Below, piece by piece: positions 42,004 to 52,900 of a stretch of DNA of 64,000 nucleotides. Source of the DNA: JAIBAC01 sp046331095 (GTDB taxonomy: Bacteria > Actinomycetota > Acidimicrobiia > UBA2766); assembly GCA_046331095.1 (NCBI GenBank), contig JAXLRM010000004.1:372001-436000 (forward strand), given 5' to 3'. Under the pieces are notes generated by a model. The model made no database searches. It saw only the letters and a list, made by a program, of their open reading frames with translations, and was not told the origin of the DNA. The position numbers were made by a program, and so were the translations under genes. Each line of letters starts with the position of its first letter. Position 1 is the stretch's first letter.

Positions 42004-43755
42004 ATGGGACTGGGGATAGGCCGCTTTCTGGCGTGCGCGATCACGGCGATCGCAACCGCCACAGTGTGTCTCTCCCGCTCGCCGCACCGCCCGCATACGT
42101 GCGCACCTTGGGCCATGAGTCGCTCGCTCAGATCAACTGGTATCGACGTTGACGCCGCCGGCAACGTCTACATACCGCAATACCGGCAACGATACGGCTG
42201 TTGCTCGTTACGATTCAGGAAGCGCCACTCCCCGGTGGTGATCGACCAGAGGTGGCCCCGTGCAGCAGGGTGCCTTCGAGGACCCGCGTGACGTCGCGGT
42301 GCTCGGGAGCCTGGTGTACGTAGCGGAATCCCGCCGGAGGCAGGTGCTCGACGCCGCCACCGGCACCTACCTGCGCAACCTGCGCCGCGGATTCCAGGTC
42401 CCCATCGGGGTCACGATCGGAAACACAGCCTCGGGTACGCCACTGATCCTGGTATCGAACGGCAACAGCGGCGCTGTCGACGTCTTCGATGCCGGAGAAA
42501 GCTTCGTCCGGTCGATCCCGGCGCTCACTGCCGACGCAGGGACCCGTGATGCCGCCACGGACTCATGGTGGTACCTATGTCGCCGACTACCGCAACGACC
42601 GATCAACAAGTACAGCCCCGCGGGCGTGCTGTGGTTGACTCAATGGGGCGGAAGGAACGCCACGACGTGCCAGCGAATTCCGCGTCCGTACGGTCGCTGT
42701 CGACGACGCAGACCACGTCTACGTGGCCGCTTCGAACAGCAACCTGATCCGCTCGTTCAACTCCGATGGATCCTGCATCCGGACCTACGGCCAGAACGGC
42801 TTCGGAACCACCCAGACCTCCCAACTACGGCGGGCCGCCGTCGGCGTGGGCCCGGCGCCGTTGGTGTACTCGGCCGACTCTGGGGTCTCAAGGTCCTCAT
42901 CTACAAGAACGACGGGACGCTCGCCGCCGCCGTGAGCGCTGGGCGACGGTACCTATCCCGAGCCGGAGTGACCCGCCAACGAGGGTACCGGCCGTAGCGG
43001 CCGGACCCAACGCATCTACGCCACCGACATGAACGACCACCGGATCACCCGCTGGAAGCTCCGACGGTACCGGCGTGATGGCGGGCCGGCGGGCAAGACC
43101 GCCACGCAAGCAGAGTTCAACTTCGGCTTCAGGATCGGCATCAACCCGGTGAACGGCCACGTGGGTGGGCGACACGCACTCGAACAACATCAAGGAGTTC
43201 GGTCCAGATGGGCCTGCCCCTGGACGCTGGTCTGGCCGGCAACGCACCAGGCAAGTTCAACTGGCCTGGGCAACATCGCGCCTGATGCCGCCGGGAACAG
43301 CGTGATGCGCGGACATGAGCAACGGGCAGGTCCAGTCACCAGCCCATCGTGATGGCATTCCAGGCCGCAACCGGTCTCTCCCGGCCTGCTGCGACCGCCG
43401 ACCTGGCCAACCGTGCTCGTCACGAGCGCGGCGCCTCGAAGGTATTCGCCCTGAACTCGGCGAGCGTGTGCCTGACCGACCCATCCCGAGGGGGAAGCCT
43501 GCGACAGGTGCTCGGCCGTTGGCGAGGTGGCAGTCGCCGCGGGACGCCTGTTCTGGGTCGGCGCACACAGGCAACGACCGCGGCAGAAGTTCACCGCGAA
43601 CGGCACCTACGCGGGGGTGTTGGCATCGGCGCAGGCAGGGGTCAGGCCAACAACCAGTTCAACAAGCCCATGGCCTGGCGTGATCGGATCGACGGACCCT
43701 GCGTGACGTAGCGGATGCATACAACAGCAGGGTCCAAGTCTTCGACATCGGGTGA
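42004..43755 (+). pseudogene. frame-broken secreted NHL-repeat gene
   Basis: A signal-like start (GRFLACAITAIATATVCLS) at ATG 42004, nine bases behind GGAGG, is followed in another frame by AAPPAYVRTLGHESLAQ, the N-terminal pattern of the NHL paralogues downstream. NHL repeat pieces continue in all three frames: IDVDAAGNVYI, FEDPRDVAVLGSLVYVAES, TPLILVSNGNSGAVDVFDAG, STTQTTSTWP in a shifted frame, and finally VADAYNSRVQVFDIG before TGA 43753-43755. At least six frame changes are needed to join them. The next NHL gene starts 10 bases later, so this was or is part of one operon. Decay and sequence error cannot be told apart from this sequence alone. Confidence 0.65.
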
Positions 43756-43765
43756 GGGGACCTCC

Positions 43766-45460
43766 ATGCGTCGACTCGTCCGTGCCACGCTTGGCTGCGC
43801 CCTTGCCGTGGTCCTCGGGGCCGCTCCGGTTGTTGCGGCGGCCGTGCTGATATGTCGGCCAGACCCCGGATCCGGCCGGCGTGGCCCCCTCTACCGCCGG
43901 AGCGTCGCCGACGCTGCAGGCAACACCTACGTGGCCGACTGGGCGGGGGACAGGGTCGTCAAGATCGACGCCTCGGGGACAGAGTACGGTCTCGAGCGTG
44001 CCAACTGGTCTCGTGGACGTCGCCTTCGACACGGACGCTGGCAGGCTCTGGGTGGCCGACACCACCGACAACCAGCTTGTTCTGATCACGACTGCCGGTG
44101 CGACAGTTCGTACTCGGTGGACCTGGCCAGCGCCCCTTCGATCTTCGCCGATGCCACCCATCTCTACGTCGCCGACACGTACAACCAGCGCATCGTCAAG
44201 GTCGACAAGGTGACCGGAGCCCGGGCATGGGCGCAGACCGCGTGCAACGGCGCTTTCTACCGTCCGCGTGACGTGACCGTCGGCTCCGACGGTGCCGTGT
44301 ACGTGGCCGACACCAGCCACGACCGGATTGCGGTGCTGAACGCCACCACCGGGGCCTGCGTGCGAGTCCTCCCGGGCACCTTCGGCAGCCCCCGCTCGCT
44401 CGCAAGCGACGGGTCCGGAGGTCTCTTCGTAGCGGAGGCCCATTCGCAGCGGTTGCAGCACATACGCAACGACGGCACGTCGATCTCGCGCACGACGGTC
44501 CCCTCGGGCAATGGTCCCGGCCAGTTCAACGCTCCTGCATGCGTCTACACCCAGGGTGGGGTCGTCGGAGTGTGCGACACCTTCAACTTCGCGATCCTGC
44601 GATTTGCCGAGGCGGGCAACCTCCTCGGATACGTCGACTCGATCGGTGGCACGCCCCCGGCTCCCGGCGGGTTCAACCAGCCCTTCGGTGTGGCGTACGG
44701 GCCCGCGGGCGAGATGTACGTGTCCGACATGTTCAACCACCGCGTGCAGAAGTTCGCCCCGAACGGTTCGTTCGAGCGCCAGTGGGGAGGGTTCGGTACA
44801 GCGCCGGGTCAGATGCAGTTCCCGCGCGGCATCTCGGTGAGCCCCGACGGGCAGACGGTCGTGTTGACCAACAGCGAGAACGATCGGATCGACCTCTACC
44901 GCCCGGATGGATCCTTGATCAGGTCGGTTCGCTCCATCGGGGACACGACCGGCTGGCCGCACCAGGTGGTGCTCGCGCCCGATGGGACCTTCTGGCTGGC
45001 CGACACGAACAGGAACCGGGTCCTGCACCTCGGGTCGACCGGGACCGTACTGGGCCAGTTCACGAACGGTGGAAAGATCAAGGCGCCCCGGGGTATCGCG
45101 ATGGACACGTCCGGAGACCTCTACGTTTCGAACTCCGGTGTCAGCAGAATCGAGAAGTACTCCCAGTCCGGCTTGCTGCTCGGCACGCTCGCCACCCCGG
45201 GCAATGGCCCGGCCAACGTCCGGGTCCCCTGGAATCTCCACATCACGGGTACAGGAACGGGCGCCAGACTGTACGTAGCGGACGGCAACAACGACCGCGT
45301 GGTGGTCCTCGGCCTCGACGGCACTCCGATGTCCACGTTCGGCACTTCCGGCACCGGACCTGGCCGACTCGATGATCCGCGATCCGTTGCGGTCGATCCC
45401 GTTTCGGGTCGCATAGCCGTGGCCGACTTCGTGAACGACCGTATCAGCCTCTGGCAATGA
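43766..45460 (+). CDS. secreted NHL-repeat beta-propeller protein (two compensating frame shifts near the start)
   Basis: A 564-codon frame with a signal peptide (LVRATLGCALAVVLGAAPVVAAA) and about 11 NHL repeats of the pattern VYVADTxxxRIxxL, for example THLYVADTYNQRIVKVDKVTG and GAVYVADTSHDRIAVLNATTG. Between about 43985 and 44120 the open frame translates to an Arg/His-rich non-NHL text, while the frame one base away gives LVDVAFDTDAGRLWVADTTDNQLVLITTAG, a perfect repeat. Two opposite indels in that stretch therefore explain the oddity. Downstream of 44130 the sequence is clean. It ends FVNDRISLWQ without an Ig-like module. NHL propellers bind proteins, nucleic acids or sugars or form lyases; no catalytic set is visible. 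Confidence 0.7.
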   Translation: MRRLVRATLGCALAVVLGAAPVVAAAVLICRPDPGSGRRGPLYRRSVADAAGNTYVADWAGDRVVKIDASGTEYGLERANWSRGRRLRHGRWQALGGRHHRQPACSDHDCRCDSSYSVDLASAPSIFADATHLYVADTYNQRIVKVDKVTGARAWAQTACNGAFYRPRDVTVGSDGAVYVADTSHDRIAVLNATTGACVRVLPGTFGSPRSLASDGSGGLFVAEAHSQRLQHIRNDGTSISRTTVPSGNGPGQFNAPACVYTQGGVVGVCDTFNFAILRFAEAGNLLGYVDSIGGTPPAPGGFNQPFGVAYGPAGEMYVSDMFNHRVQKFAPNGSFERQWGGFGTAPGQMQFPRGISVSPDGQTVVLTNSENDRIDLYRPDGSLIRSVRSIGDTTGWPHQVVLAPDGTFWLADTNRNRVLHLGSTGTVLGQFTNGGKIKAPRGIAMDTSGDLYVSNSGVSRIEKYSQSGLLLGTLATPGNGPANVRVPWNLHITGTGTGARLYVADGNNDRVVVLGLDGTPMSTFGTSGTGPGRLDDPRSVAVDPVSGRIAVADFVNDRISLWQ

Positions 45461-45569
45461 CACCGACGGTCGTCCGCTCGGGGAAGCATGCTGGGTCCTG
45501 GACTCGTCGGGCCCCACGTGGCTGGATCGCAATAGCTCGAGACTGGGCCTTCTCGCCACGGAGAGCGCG

Positions 45570-45578
45570 TGCTATATT
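45570..45578 (+). promoter_or_regulatory. extended -10 promoter for the NHL operon
   Basis: TGCTATATT is an extended -10 (TGN-TATATT), an unusually A+T-rich spot in this region. It would start transcription near 45585 and leave a leader of about 165 bases before the ATG at 45750. The leader has no similarity I can recognise to a known riboswitch. Confidence 0.5.
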
Positions 45579-45749
45579 TGGCGCTCGTTGGGGTAGTGCC
45601 GCTTGGGAGGCGGGACCGCTTCGTGGCCGATGTCGTAGTGATATGCGGTCCACTATGGGTGGTTCGATCGTCTTTCACCCTACCGACGGTGACAGGGAGA
45701 GCCGAGTAGGTCACGCGGTCGAACCGTGAGAACGAAGCGAGGGCATCAG

Positions 45750-47573
45750 ATGAGATGGGGCCGGGGGGCACGCAGGCGACTACTCACCGTGGTCGCAATT
45801 TGCGGGATGGCGGCGGCGTTCGTGCTGCCGGTCCAAGAGGCGTCGGCTGCCTACCAGGCACCCACGTACCAGCGTACGATCGGCCACCCGGGCCACGCAG
45901 GCGTCTACGCGTGGGGGATGGCTACCGGCACCGACGGCACCATCTACGTCGGTGACTACGTCAACTACACCGTCCGCCAGTACACGACGTCGGGCACCCT
46001 CATCCGCTCCATCGGCACCAGGGGCAGCGGGCCCGGCAAGCTCGGCATCCCCTACTCGATCGCGATCTCGCCCACGGACGGTTCGCTCTGGATCGCGGAC
46101 CGCGACCAGGGCGAGATGGAGCACTTCACGAGTACCGGCGCCTATCTCGGGACCTTGCCGGCCTACGTGTTCGGTGCGACGATCCCGTACGCGTACAGCG
46201 CCTGGATCGCGGTCAACTCCCGGGGACAGCTGATCCAGGTCAACTCCCACGTGCTCCCGGATGACTTCGAGCACAGGATCCTCGTGCGCAACCCCGACGG
46301 GAGCCTCGTACGCGCCTTCGGCTCTCGCGGTACGGGCAACGGCCAGTTCGGCGTGCTCCACGGCGTCGCCGTCGGGCGGAACGACGACATCTACGTGGTC
46401 GACCAGGGCAACCACAGGGTCCAGCAGTTCCGCTCCGACGGTACCTTCGTGCGCGCCTTCTCCGAGGGCGGGACCGGGCCCGGGAGGATCCCCGGCGACG
46501 CACGCGGGATCACCGTGGACCGCGACAACGGCTGGGTCTACGTCGTCGACTCCGCCGAGAGCCAGATCGAGAAGTTCGATCTCAACGGCAACTACCTGAC
46601 CACGTGGGGTGTCGAGGGTTCCGACCCGGGTCAGTTCCGCGACGGCGGTCGCCAGGTCACGATCGGCGCCGACCACAACGTCTACGTCGCGGACTACGGC
46701 AACTTCCGCGTCAACGTCTACACCCCCACGGGCACCTTCCTGCGGACGATCCCCAATCCTGCGCCCGGACCGCCCGACGGCGGCTTCAACCAGGCCTCCG
46801 ACGTCGCGGTCCGCAACGCGACCGGAGACGTCTACGTGACCGACACCTTCAACCACCGCGTACAGCGCTTCGACGCCGCCGGCGACTTCGTCCAGGCATG
46901 GGGCTTCCGCGGCACCACCGATCCGATGGCGATGAACTACCCACGCGGCGTCGCGGTCGACCAGAGCACCGGCAACGTGTGGATCAACAACACGCGCCAA
47001 GGCAACATCAAGGGCTACACCGCGGACGGTGCCTTCATCCGCAGCTTCGGCTCCTGGGGAACCGGCGCGAGTCAACTCCAGTACGCGTACGGCATCGGGA
47101 TCGACCAGAGCGGCCGGCTCCTCGTGCCCGACTCGCGTAACGGACGCATCAAGGTGACCACCCAGACGGGAACCAACATCTGGATCAAGTCGTGCGGGTC
47201 TGCCGGGAGCGGGATCCTCGTGGGGTGCACCAGCGCCGTCGCCGACTCCGACGGCAACGTCTACGCCACCGCGGTCACCAGGAACGTCGTATACAAGTTC
47301 AGTCCCAACGGGACCCTCCTCAAGACTTTCGGGAGCGGACTCGGAAGTCCTTACGGGGCGACGATCCTCAACGGGATCCTGTACGTCTCGGAGATGAGCC
47401 GCAACCGCATATCGGCTTTCGATCTCGACGGAAACCTCCAGGGCCGCTTCGGCACCACCGGCGAGGACCACGGCCAGTTCAGCAAGCCGATGGGCCTCGC
47501 ATCGGACTCCTCCGGGAATCTCTACGTAATGGACCAGGGTAACGAGAGGTTGGAGGTTTATCACCTCGGTTGA
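45750..47573 (+). CDS. secreted NHL-repeat beta-propeller protein
   Basis: A 607-residue exported protein. The signal peptide is RRLLTVVAICGMAAAFVLPVQEASA with cleavage after ASA. The mature part opens with YQRTIGHPGHAGVYAWGMATGTDGTIYVGDYVNY, the family hallmark, and continues as about 12 NHL repeats (DIYVVDQGNHRVQQF, NVYVADYGNFRVNVY, DVYVTDTFNHRVQRF, LYVMDQGNERLEVY). Twelve repeats would make two six-bladed propellers. There is no C-terminal Ig-like module or membrane anchor. ATG 45750, behind GCGAGGG, is preferred to GTG 45726. It heads the run of intact NHL genes. Confidence 0.85.
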   Translation: MRWGRGARRRLLTVVAICGMAAAFVLPVQEASAAYQAPTYQRTIGHPGHAGVYAWGMATGTDGTIYVGDYVNYTVRQYTTSGTLIRSIGTRGSGPGKLGIPYSIAISPTDGSLWIADRDQGEMEHFTSTGAYLGTLPAYVFGATIPYAYSAWIAVNSRGQLIQVNSHVLPDDFEHRILVRNPDGSLVRAFGSRGTGNGQFGVLHGVAVGRNDDIYVVDQGNHRVQQFRSDGTFVRAFSEGGTGPGRIPGDARGITVDRDNGWVYVVDSAESQIEKFDLNGNYLTTWGVEGSDPGQFRDGGRQVTIGADHNVYVADYGNFRVNVYTPTGTFLRTIPNPAPGPPDGGFNQASDVAVRNATGDVYVTDTFNHRVQRFDAAGDFVQAWGFRGTTDPMAMNYPRGVAVDQSTGNVWINNTRQGNIKGYTADGAFIRSFGSWGTGASQLQYAYGIGIDQSGRLLVPDSRNGRIKVTTQTGTNIWIKSCGSAGSGILVGCTSAVADSDGNVYATAVTRNVVYKFSPNGTLLKTFGSGLGSPYGATILNGILYVSEMSRNRISAFDLDGNLQGRFGTTGEDHGQFSKPMGLASDSSGNLYVMDQGNERLEVYHLG

Positions 47574-47728
47574 ATATCGCGTGGTTTCGGCAAGTAGCCA
47601 AGCCGCGATACCGATCAAGTCAGTACACGGGCCCGGTCAGGGTCCGCTGGGCGGAGGTCGAGCACCATGTGCAGGGTTCTTCGAGGCAGAAGGGCGAACT
47701 CGACCTGGAATTTGGGAGGCAGTGCCAG

Positions 47729-49900
47729 ATGCGATCTCGTTTGACAGCTTTGGGTTCGGCCGTGGCGCTGGCGTTGACACTGTGCGCCGTCGGCGCGCCG
47801 GCGACGAGTGCGGCCCCGGTGACACCAGTGCCGGTACGCGTCGTCGGAGGCCCCGGTCATGCCGGCTTGTACGGCTGGGGTCTCACCACGATGCAGGACG
47901 GTTCGGTGCTCGTGGGCGACTACTGGAACCTCCGCGTCTCCCACTTCGCGAAGGACGGTACCTCGCTCGGCACCTTCATCGACAACAACGGATTCGGAGC
48001 GGGCCAGCACCAGTCTCCATACGGCATGGCGACCGATCCACGCAACGGCGACATCTACTTCACCGACACCGACCGCTACACGATCGACAAGTACGACAAG
48101 CTCGGGAACTTCATCCGCGAGTGGGGCAGTCAGGGGTCGGGTGTCGGCAAGTTCCTCTACCCCTCGCGCGTCGCCGTTCGCAGCGACGGGGTCGTATACG
48201 TTGCCGACACCTGGGAGAACAGCATCGTTCTCGATGACGAGAACGGCAACGAGCTCGGCACCTTCGGCAGCTTCGGCACGGGTCCGGGACAGTTCAAGCA
48301 GCCTCACGGACTCGCGTTCGACTCCCAGGACCGCCTGTGGGTGGTCGACAAGGGCAACTACCGCATCCAGGTCCTCGACACCCGTGCCAACAACCAGGTG
48401 GTGCTCCAGTTCGGGAGCCAGGGGACCGCGAACGGCCAGTTCGCCGGGGACATGCGCGGCATCGCGATCGACCAGGCGATGGGTTGGGTCTACATCGTCG
48501 ACGGCGAGGGCAACCGTGTCCACAAGTACGACACCAACGGCAACTTCCTCCTCAAGTGGGGAGGCAACGGCACGGGCAACGGCAAGTTCCAAGACGGCGG
48601 CCGCGAGATCACCGTCGACGGCGACCACAACGTGTGGGTCGGCGACATGCCCAACTTCCGGGCCCAGAAGTTCGATCCCAACGGCACGTTCCTGCTGTCG
48701 GTGCCGACGCCGTCGGCACTCCCACCCCCGGGTGGCCTGAACGGACCGCGTGGGGTCGCGGTCGACGCGTCCGGGAACATATTCGTCTCCGACACCTACA
48801 ACTGGCGCATTAGCAAGTACGACGCGGCGGGCCAGTACATCAAGAGCTGGGGCAACAGGGGTCGCGCTCCGTACGAGTTCAACTACGTGCGACTGATAGC
48901 GATCGACCCGACCGACCAGGGCCTTGTCCTCGCCGACACCGACAACCACGACATCAAGAAGTACAGCAACGACGGCGTGTTCATGTGGGAGACGGGCGGA
49001 CTCGGATCCACGCTGACCACGTTCAGGAACCCCCACGCCGTCACGGTGGACCGCAACGGCCGTGTCGCGGTGGCAGACACTCAGAACAAGCGTGTCGTCA
49101 TTCTGAAGAACGACGGCAGCGCCGACTTCGCGTTCGGCTCCGCCGGCACCGGCAACGGCCAGTTCACGTTCCCGCGCGGGATCACGACCGATCCCGTCGA
49201 CAACTCGATCTGGGTCGCCGACAGCGGTCGCGACATAATCCAGCACTTCTCGCCGACGGGACAGTACCTGGGCAAGGTCGGCAGCAAGGGGACCGCGGAC
49301 AACCAACTCGACGCGCCCTTCGACCTCGAAGTCGACACCCAGAACGTGTACGTGGCGGACGCGGGCCAGCACAAGGTCAAGGTGTTCGCCAAGTCCGGCA
49401 CGTTCGTCACGGCATTCGGGTCCAAGGGCACGACGCTGGGCAAGCTGTGGCTTCCCCAGGGCCTCGAGCTCGTGGGAGACCGCCTCTACGTCAGCGAGCA
49501 GCAGAACGACCGCATCCAGGAGTTCTCCCTCAGCGGCGGGACGTTCACCACCGACACCAAAGCACCTGGGAGCACCTTCGCCTCTCCGGTGGCGAACCAG
49601 CAGTTCCCCGTCGGTCAACCGATCGTGATGAGCGGCACTGCTACGGACAACGCGGCGGTCGGCACCGTCAAGGTGGGGATCAAGAACACCAAGACCGCCT
49701 TGTGGTGGGCGGGAGGAACGACCTGGGGTACGTTCCGGACATACACCGCAGAGGTTGCAGCCCCGACCACGTCGAACACTGCTTGGACGTTCGTGTGGGT
49801 ACCCCCGACGCCGGGCACGTACTCGGTCCAACTCACGACTACTGACACGTCCGGCAACGTCGGATCACCCAAACCCGCCGTAACGTTCAAGGTGGTGTGA
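47729..49900 (+). CDS. secreted NHL-repeat protein with C-terminal Ig-like module
   Basis: A 723-residue exported protein. Signal peptide RLTALGSAVALALTLCAVGAPATSA, then VRVVGGPGHAGLYGWGLTTMQDG and about 12 NHL repeats (VVYVADTWENSIVLDDENG, RLWVVDKGNYRIQVLDT, NIFVSDTYNWRISKYDAAG, NVYVADAGQHKVKVFAKSG). Nucleotides about 49557-49899 encode one Ig-like module (ATDNAAVGTVKVGIKNTKTALWWAGG) shared with other genes here. ATG 47729 follows GGGAGGC at eight bases; the open frame from 47570 is non-conserved leader. The TGA overlaps the start of the next gene. Confidence 0.87.
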   Translation: MRSRLTALGSAVALALTLCAVGAPATSAAPVTPVPVRVVGGPGHAGLYGWGLTTMQDGSVLVGDYWNLRVSHFAKDGTSLGTFIDNNGFGAGQHQSPYGMATDPRNGDIYFTDTDRYTIDKYDKLGNFIREWGSQGSGVGKFLYPSRVAVRSDGVVYVADTWENSIVLDDENGNELGTFGSFGTGPGQFKQPHGLAFDSQDRLWVVDKGNYRIQVLDTRANNQVVLQFGSQGTANGQFAGDMRGIAIDQAMGWVYIVDGEGNRVHKYDTNGNFLLKWGGNGTGNGKFQDGGREITVDGDHNVWVGDMPNFRAQKFDPNGTFLLSVPTPSALPPPGGLNGPRGVAVDASGNIFVSDTYNWRISKYDAAGQYIKSWGNRGRAPYEFNYVRLIAIDPTDQGLVLADTDNHDIKKYSNDGVFMWETGGLGSTLTTFRNPHAVTVDRNGRVAVADTQNKRVVILKNDGSADFAFGSAGTGNGQFTFPRGITTDPVDNSIWVADSGRDIIQHFSPTGQYLGKVGSKGTADNQLDAPFDLEVDTQNVYVADAGQHKVKVFAKSGTFVTAFGSKGTTLGKLWLPQGLELVGDRLYVSEQQNDRIQEFSLSGGTFTTDTKAPGSTFASPVANQQFPVGQPIVMSGTATDNAAVGTVKVGIKNTKTALWWAGGTTWGTFRTYTAEVAAPTTSNTAWTFVWVPPTPGTYSVQLTTTDTSGNVGSPKPAVTFKVV

Positions 49901-52900
49901 TGCAGCGCAGTAACCCTGGAACAACGGGTCGTCGAGGCGCCCGACTCCTCGCAGTCGTCGCATCGGTGGCCGTAGTGGCCCTCGCGCCGATTGCCGGTTC
50001 CGCACCCGCGAGGGCGGACTCGGGCACTCCCCCCACGAAGGTGGCCACCCTCGGCGGTCCCGGCCATGCAGAGCTGTACACGTCCGGTCTCGAGGTGGCG
50101 CCCGACGGCGGCGTGGTGATGGCGAACACCGGCGACGCCGAGGTCAAGAAGTACTCGCCCACGGGGACTTTGATCTGGAAGGTGGGCCAGTACGGATCCG
50201 GCGTGGGCAACTTCAACGATCCTCGCGACATCGGGATCGACTCGGGCGGGAACATCTACGTCGCCGACACGGCCAACACGCGTGTCGTCAAACTCGATGC
50301 GAGCGGCAACTGGGTCAAGTCGTGGGATGGCCCGAGCAACGACAAGATCAAGTCCCCGATCGGCATCTCGGTGCACAACAACGTTGTCTACGTCGCTGAC
50401 GGCAATGCGAAGAAGGTCCGTGTCTACGACACCGACGGCAACCACCTCCGCAGCTTCGGTAGCAACGGGACGTGCACGTTCGCGGCCCTGAGAGACGTCG
50501 ACGCAGACTCCGACGGCAACGTGTACGTAGCGAACTACACGAACAACAACATCCTGAAGCTGACCTCCACGGGCACCTGCATCGCCAAGTGGGGCACCAA
50601 GGGGACCGCTGACGGCCAGTTCAAGAACCCCTACGGCGTTCGGCTTGCGACGGATCCGGTGGCAGGCAAGGAGTGGGTCTACGTCGCCGACTCCAACAAC
50701 AACCGCATCCAGATCTTCGCCAAGGACGGCACGTTCGTCGCCGTTGTCGGGTTCGATGGCAACTACGACCAGCCAGGTGCGTTCGGCTATCTCCGACGAG
50801 TGGCCGTCTCGGCACAAGGAGACGTCTGGGGAGCCGATCTCTGGGACTTCCAGGCCGAGAAGTACGCGCGTACCCCGACGGGCTGGTCCTACGCGTTGAC
50901 CGTCGGTTCGACACGGCCGGGCACGAGCGACAACGCCGTGTTCAACCAACCTCGCGGGATCGGATTCGACTCTGCAGGCAACCTGGCGGTGATGGACACC
51001 GTCCACCACCGCGTCGTCCGGATGAACCCGTCGGGCCACATCCTCAACATCTGCGGCGGTCGGGCGGACTCCGATTCCAACGGATACTTCAACTGGCCGC
51101 GCGCTGTCGACATCGACCGCGCCACGGGCGAGATGTGGGTAGTCGACACGAAGCAGTACCGGGTGCAGATCCTCAAGCCGGACTGCACCTTCGTCACCAA
51201 GTTCGGCACGAACGGTACCGGCAACACGAACTTCAATTGGCCGATGGGCATCGCAATCCGACAGAGCGATCGCGTCGCGTTCATCGCCGACACACAGAAC
51301 AACCGTATCGTCGCCTACGACGTTGCGACGCGCACCTTCAAGGGCTCCATCGCCGACCTCCCGGCGGCAGCCGGTGGCTCGAAGTTCAACAGCCCGCGTG
51401 GGGTCGCGATGAACCCGTCGAACGGGCGCGTCCTCGTCGCGGACCGCGGCAACAACCGTGTCGTCGAGCTGTCCTACGCGGGCGGGACCTTCACCTGGAC
51501 GCGCAACTACACCGACGGGTTCAGCAAGCTCGAGGGCGTGGCGGCAGACAGCACGGGCCGCGTCTACGTGGCCGACACCAACAACAACCGGATGGTCGTC
51601 CTCGGCCCGTCGGGCAGCGAGCTCGCGGTCGTGACGAACCCGGCGATGTTCCAGCCGTCGGCGGTGGCCGTCGACGCGAACGACGTGGTGTACCTCTCGG
51701 ACACATTCCACGACGTGGTCCAGAAGTACTCCTACGGAGGGCCCCCCGTCGATCCGACACAGCCGCCACAGGTCCAGTCGACACTCGCGGGACCGGGCCT
51801 CGCCGACATGTACCCCGTTGACATCGCCGCCGACGCGTCGTACTACTACGTGCTCGACGCCGGCGGCTACCGGGTCCTGAAGGTTCGCCGCTCCGACGGG
51901 GCCATCGTTGCCATGAGTGGCGGCCATCAGGGTTCGGGGCCCGGCGACATCGGCGCGGCGCGTGCGATCGACGTGGACTCCTCCGGCAACGTCTACGTCG
52001 CAGATACTCCCAACCAACGCGTCGAGAAGTTCGATGCGAACCTGAACTTCGTGTCGGAGTGGGGCAGCCTCGGGTCGGGTAACGGGCAGTTCAAGGACGT
52101 CTACGGCATCGCGGTGGGTCCGGGCCTGAATGGATCGGGCCAGCCGGCAGAGGTCGTGTACGCGATCGACGCCCAAGGCGGGCCCGGCCGTGTGCAGAAG
52201 TTCCTCACCAACGGCACCTACGTGTCCCAGTTCGCCAACGGGGCGTTCAACCAACCTCGCCAGGCCGACATCCATCCGGGGACCCACGACTTGTACGTGG
52301 TCGACGCACGCGCCGGCAAGGTCCGGGTGTTCGACGAGAACGGCAACGCGAGGACGCCCGAGATCGGCAAGGGCAACGGCACCGGGCCGGGCCGCTTCCA
52401 GGGCGACCCCCGCGGAATCGCGTTCTCGCCCGACGGCACCAAGGTCTACGTGAGTGACCAGGGCAACTACAGGGTGCAGGTCTTCAACGCGCTGGTGGGC
52501 CCGCCCGCCGACGACGGGGTCCTCCAGTTCGCATTCGGCCAGGCCGGAACAGCACCCTCGGACTTCAACGAGATCCGCGGCCTCGCCATGACTCCCGACG
52601 GGGTGCTCGTCGTCTGCGACCAGTGGGCCTACGCCCTCAAGGAATTCCAGACCGACGGCACGTTCATCCAGCGCCGCTTCGGCGGTGGTCCGCCCGTGGG
52701 TGGCGTCAACACACCACGCGGCCTCGCGACCGACGCGAGCGGCCGTATCTACGCGAGCGACTGGTGGAACCAGCGGATCCAACGTTGGAACGCCAACGGG
52801 TCCTCGCCGATCGCGTGGGGCTACCGCGGCCAGAACAACCAAACGGGTTCTGTGAACTTCGCCTGGGGCCTGACGGTCCAGCCGGGGACGGGTCGCGTAT

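Noticed and set aside
39681..43755. Several short plus and minus frames taken as independent small genes
   Set aside because: Their translations are fragments or shadows of one BNR and one NHL gene in shifting frames, not separate proteins.
45585..47728. Riboswitch (c-di-GMP or c-di-AMP type) in the NHL leaders at 45585-45749 and 47574-47728
   Set aside because: I compared by eye with the GEMM and ydaO core motifs and found none of the conserved blocks.
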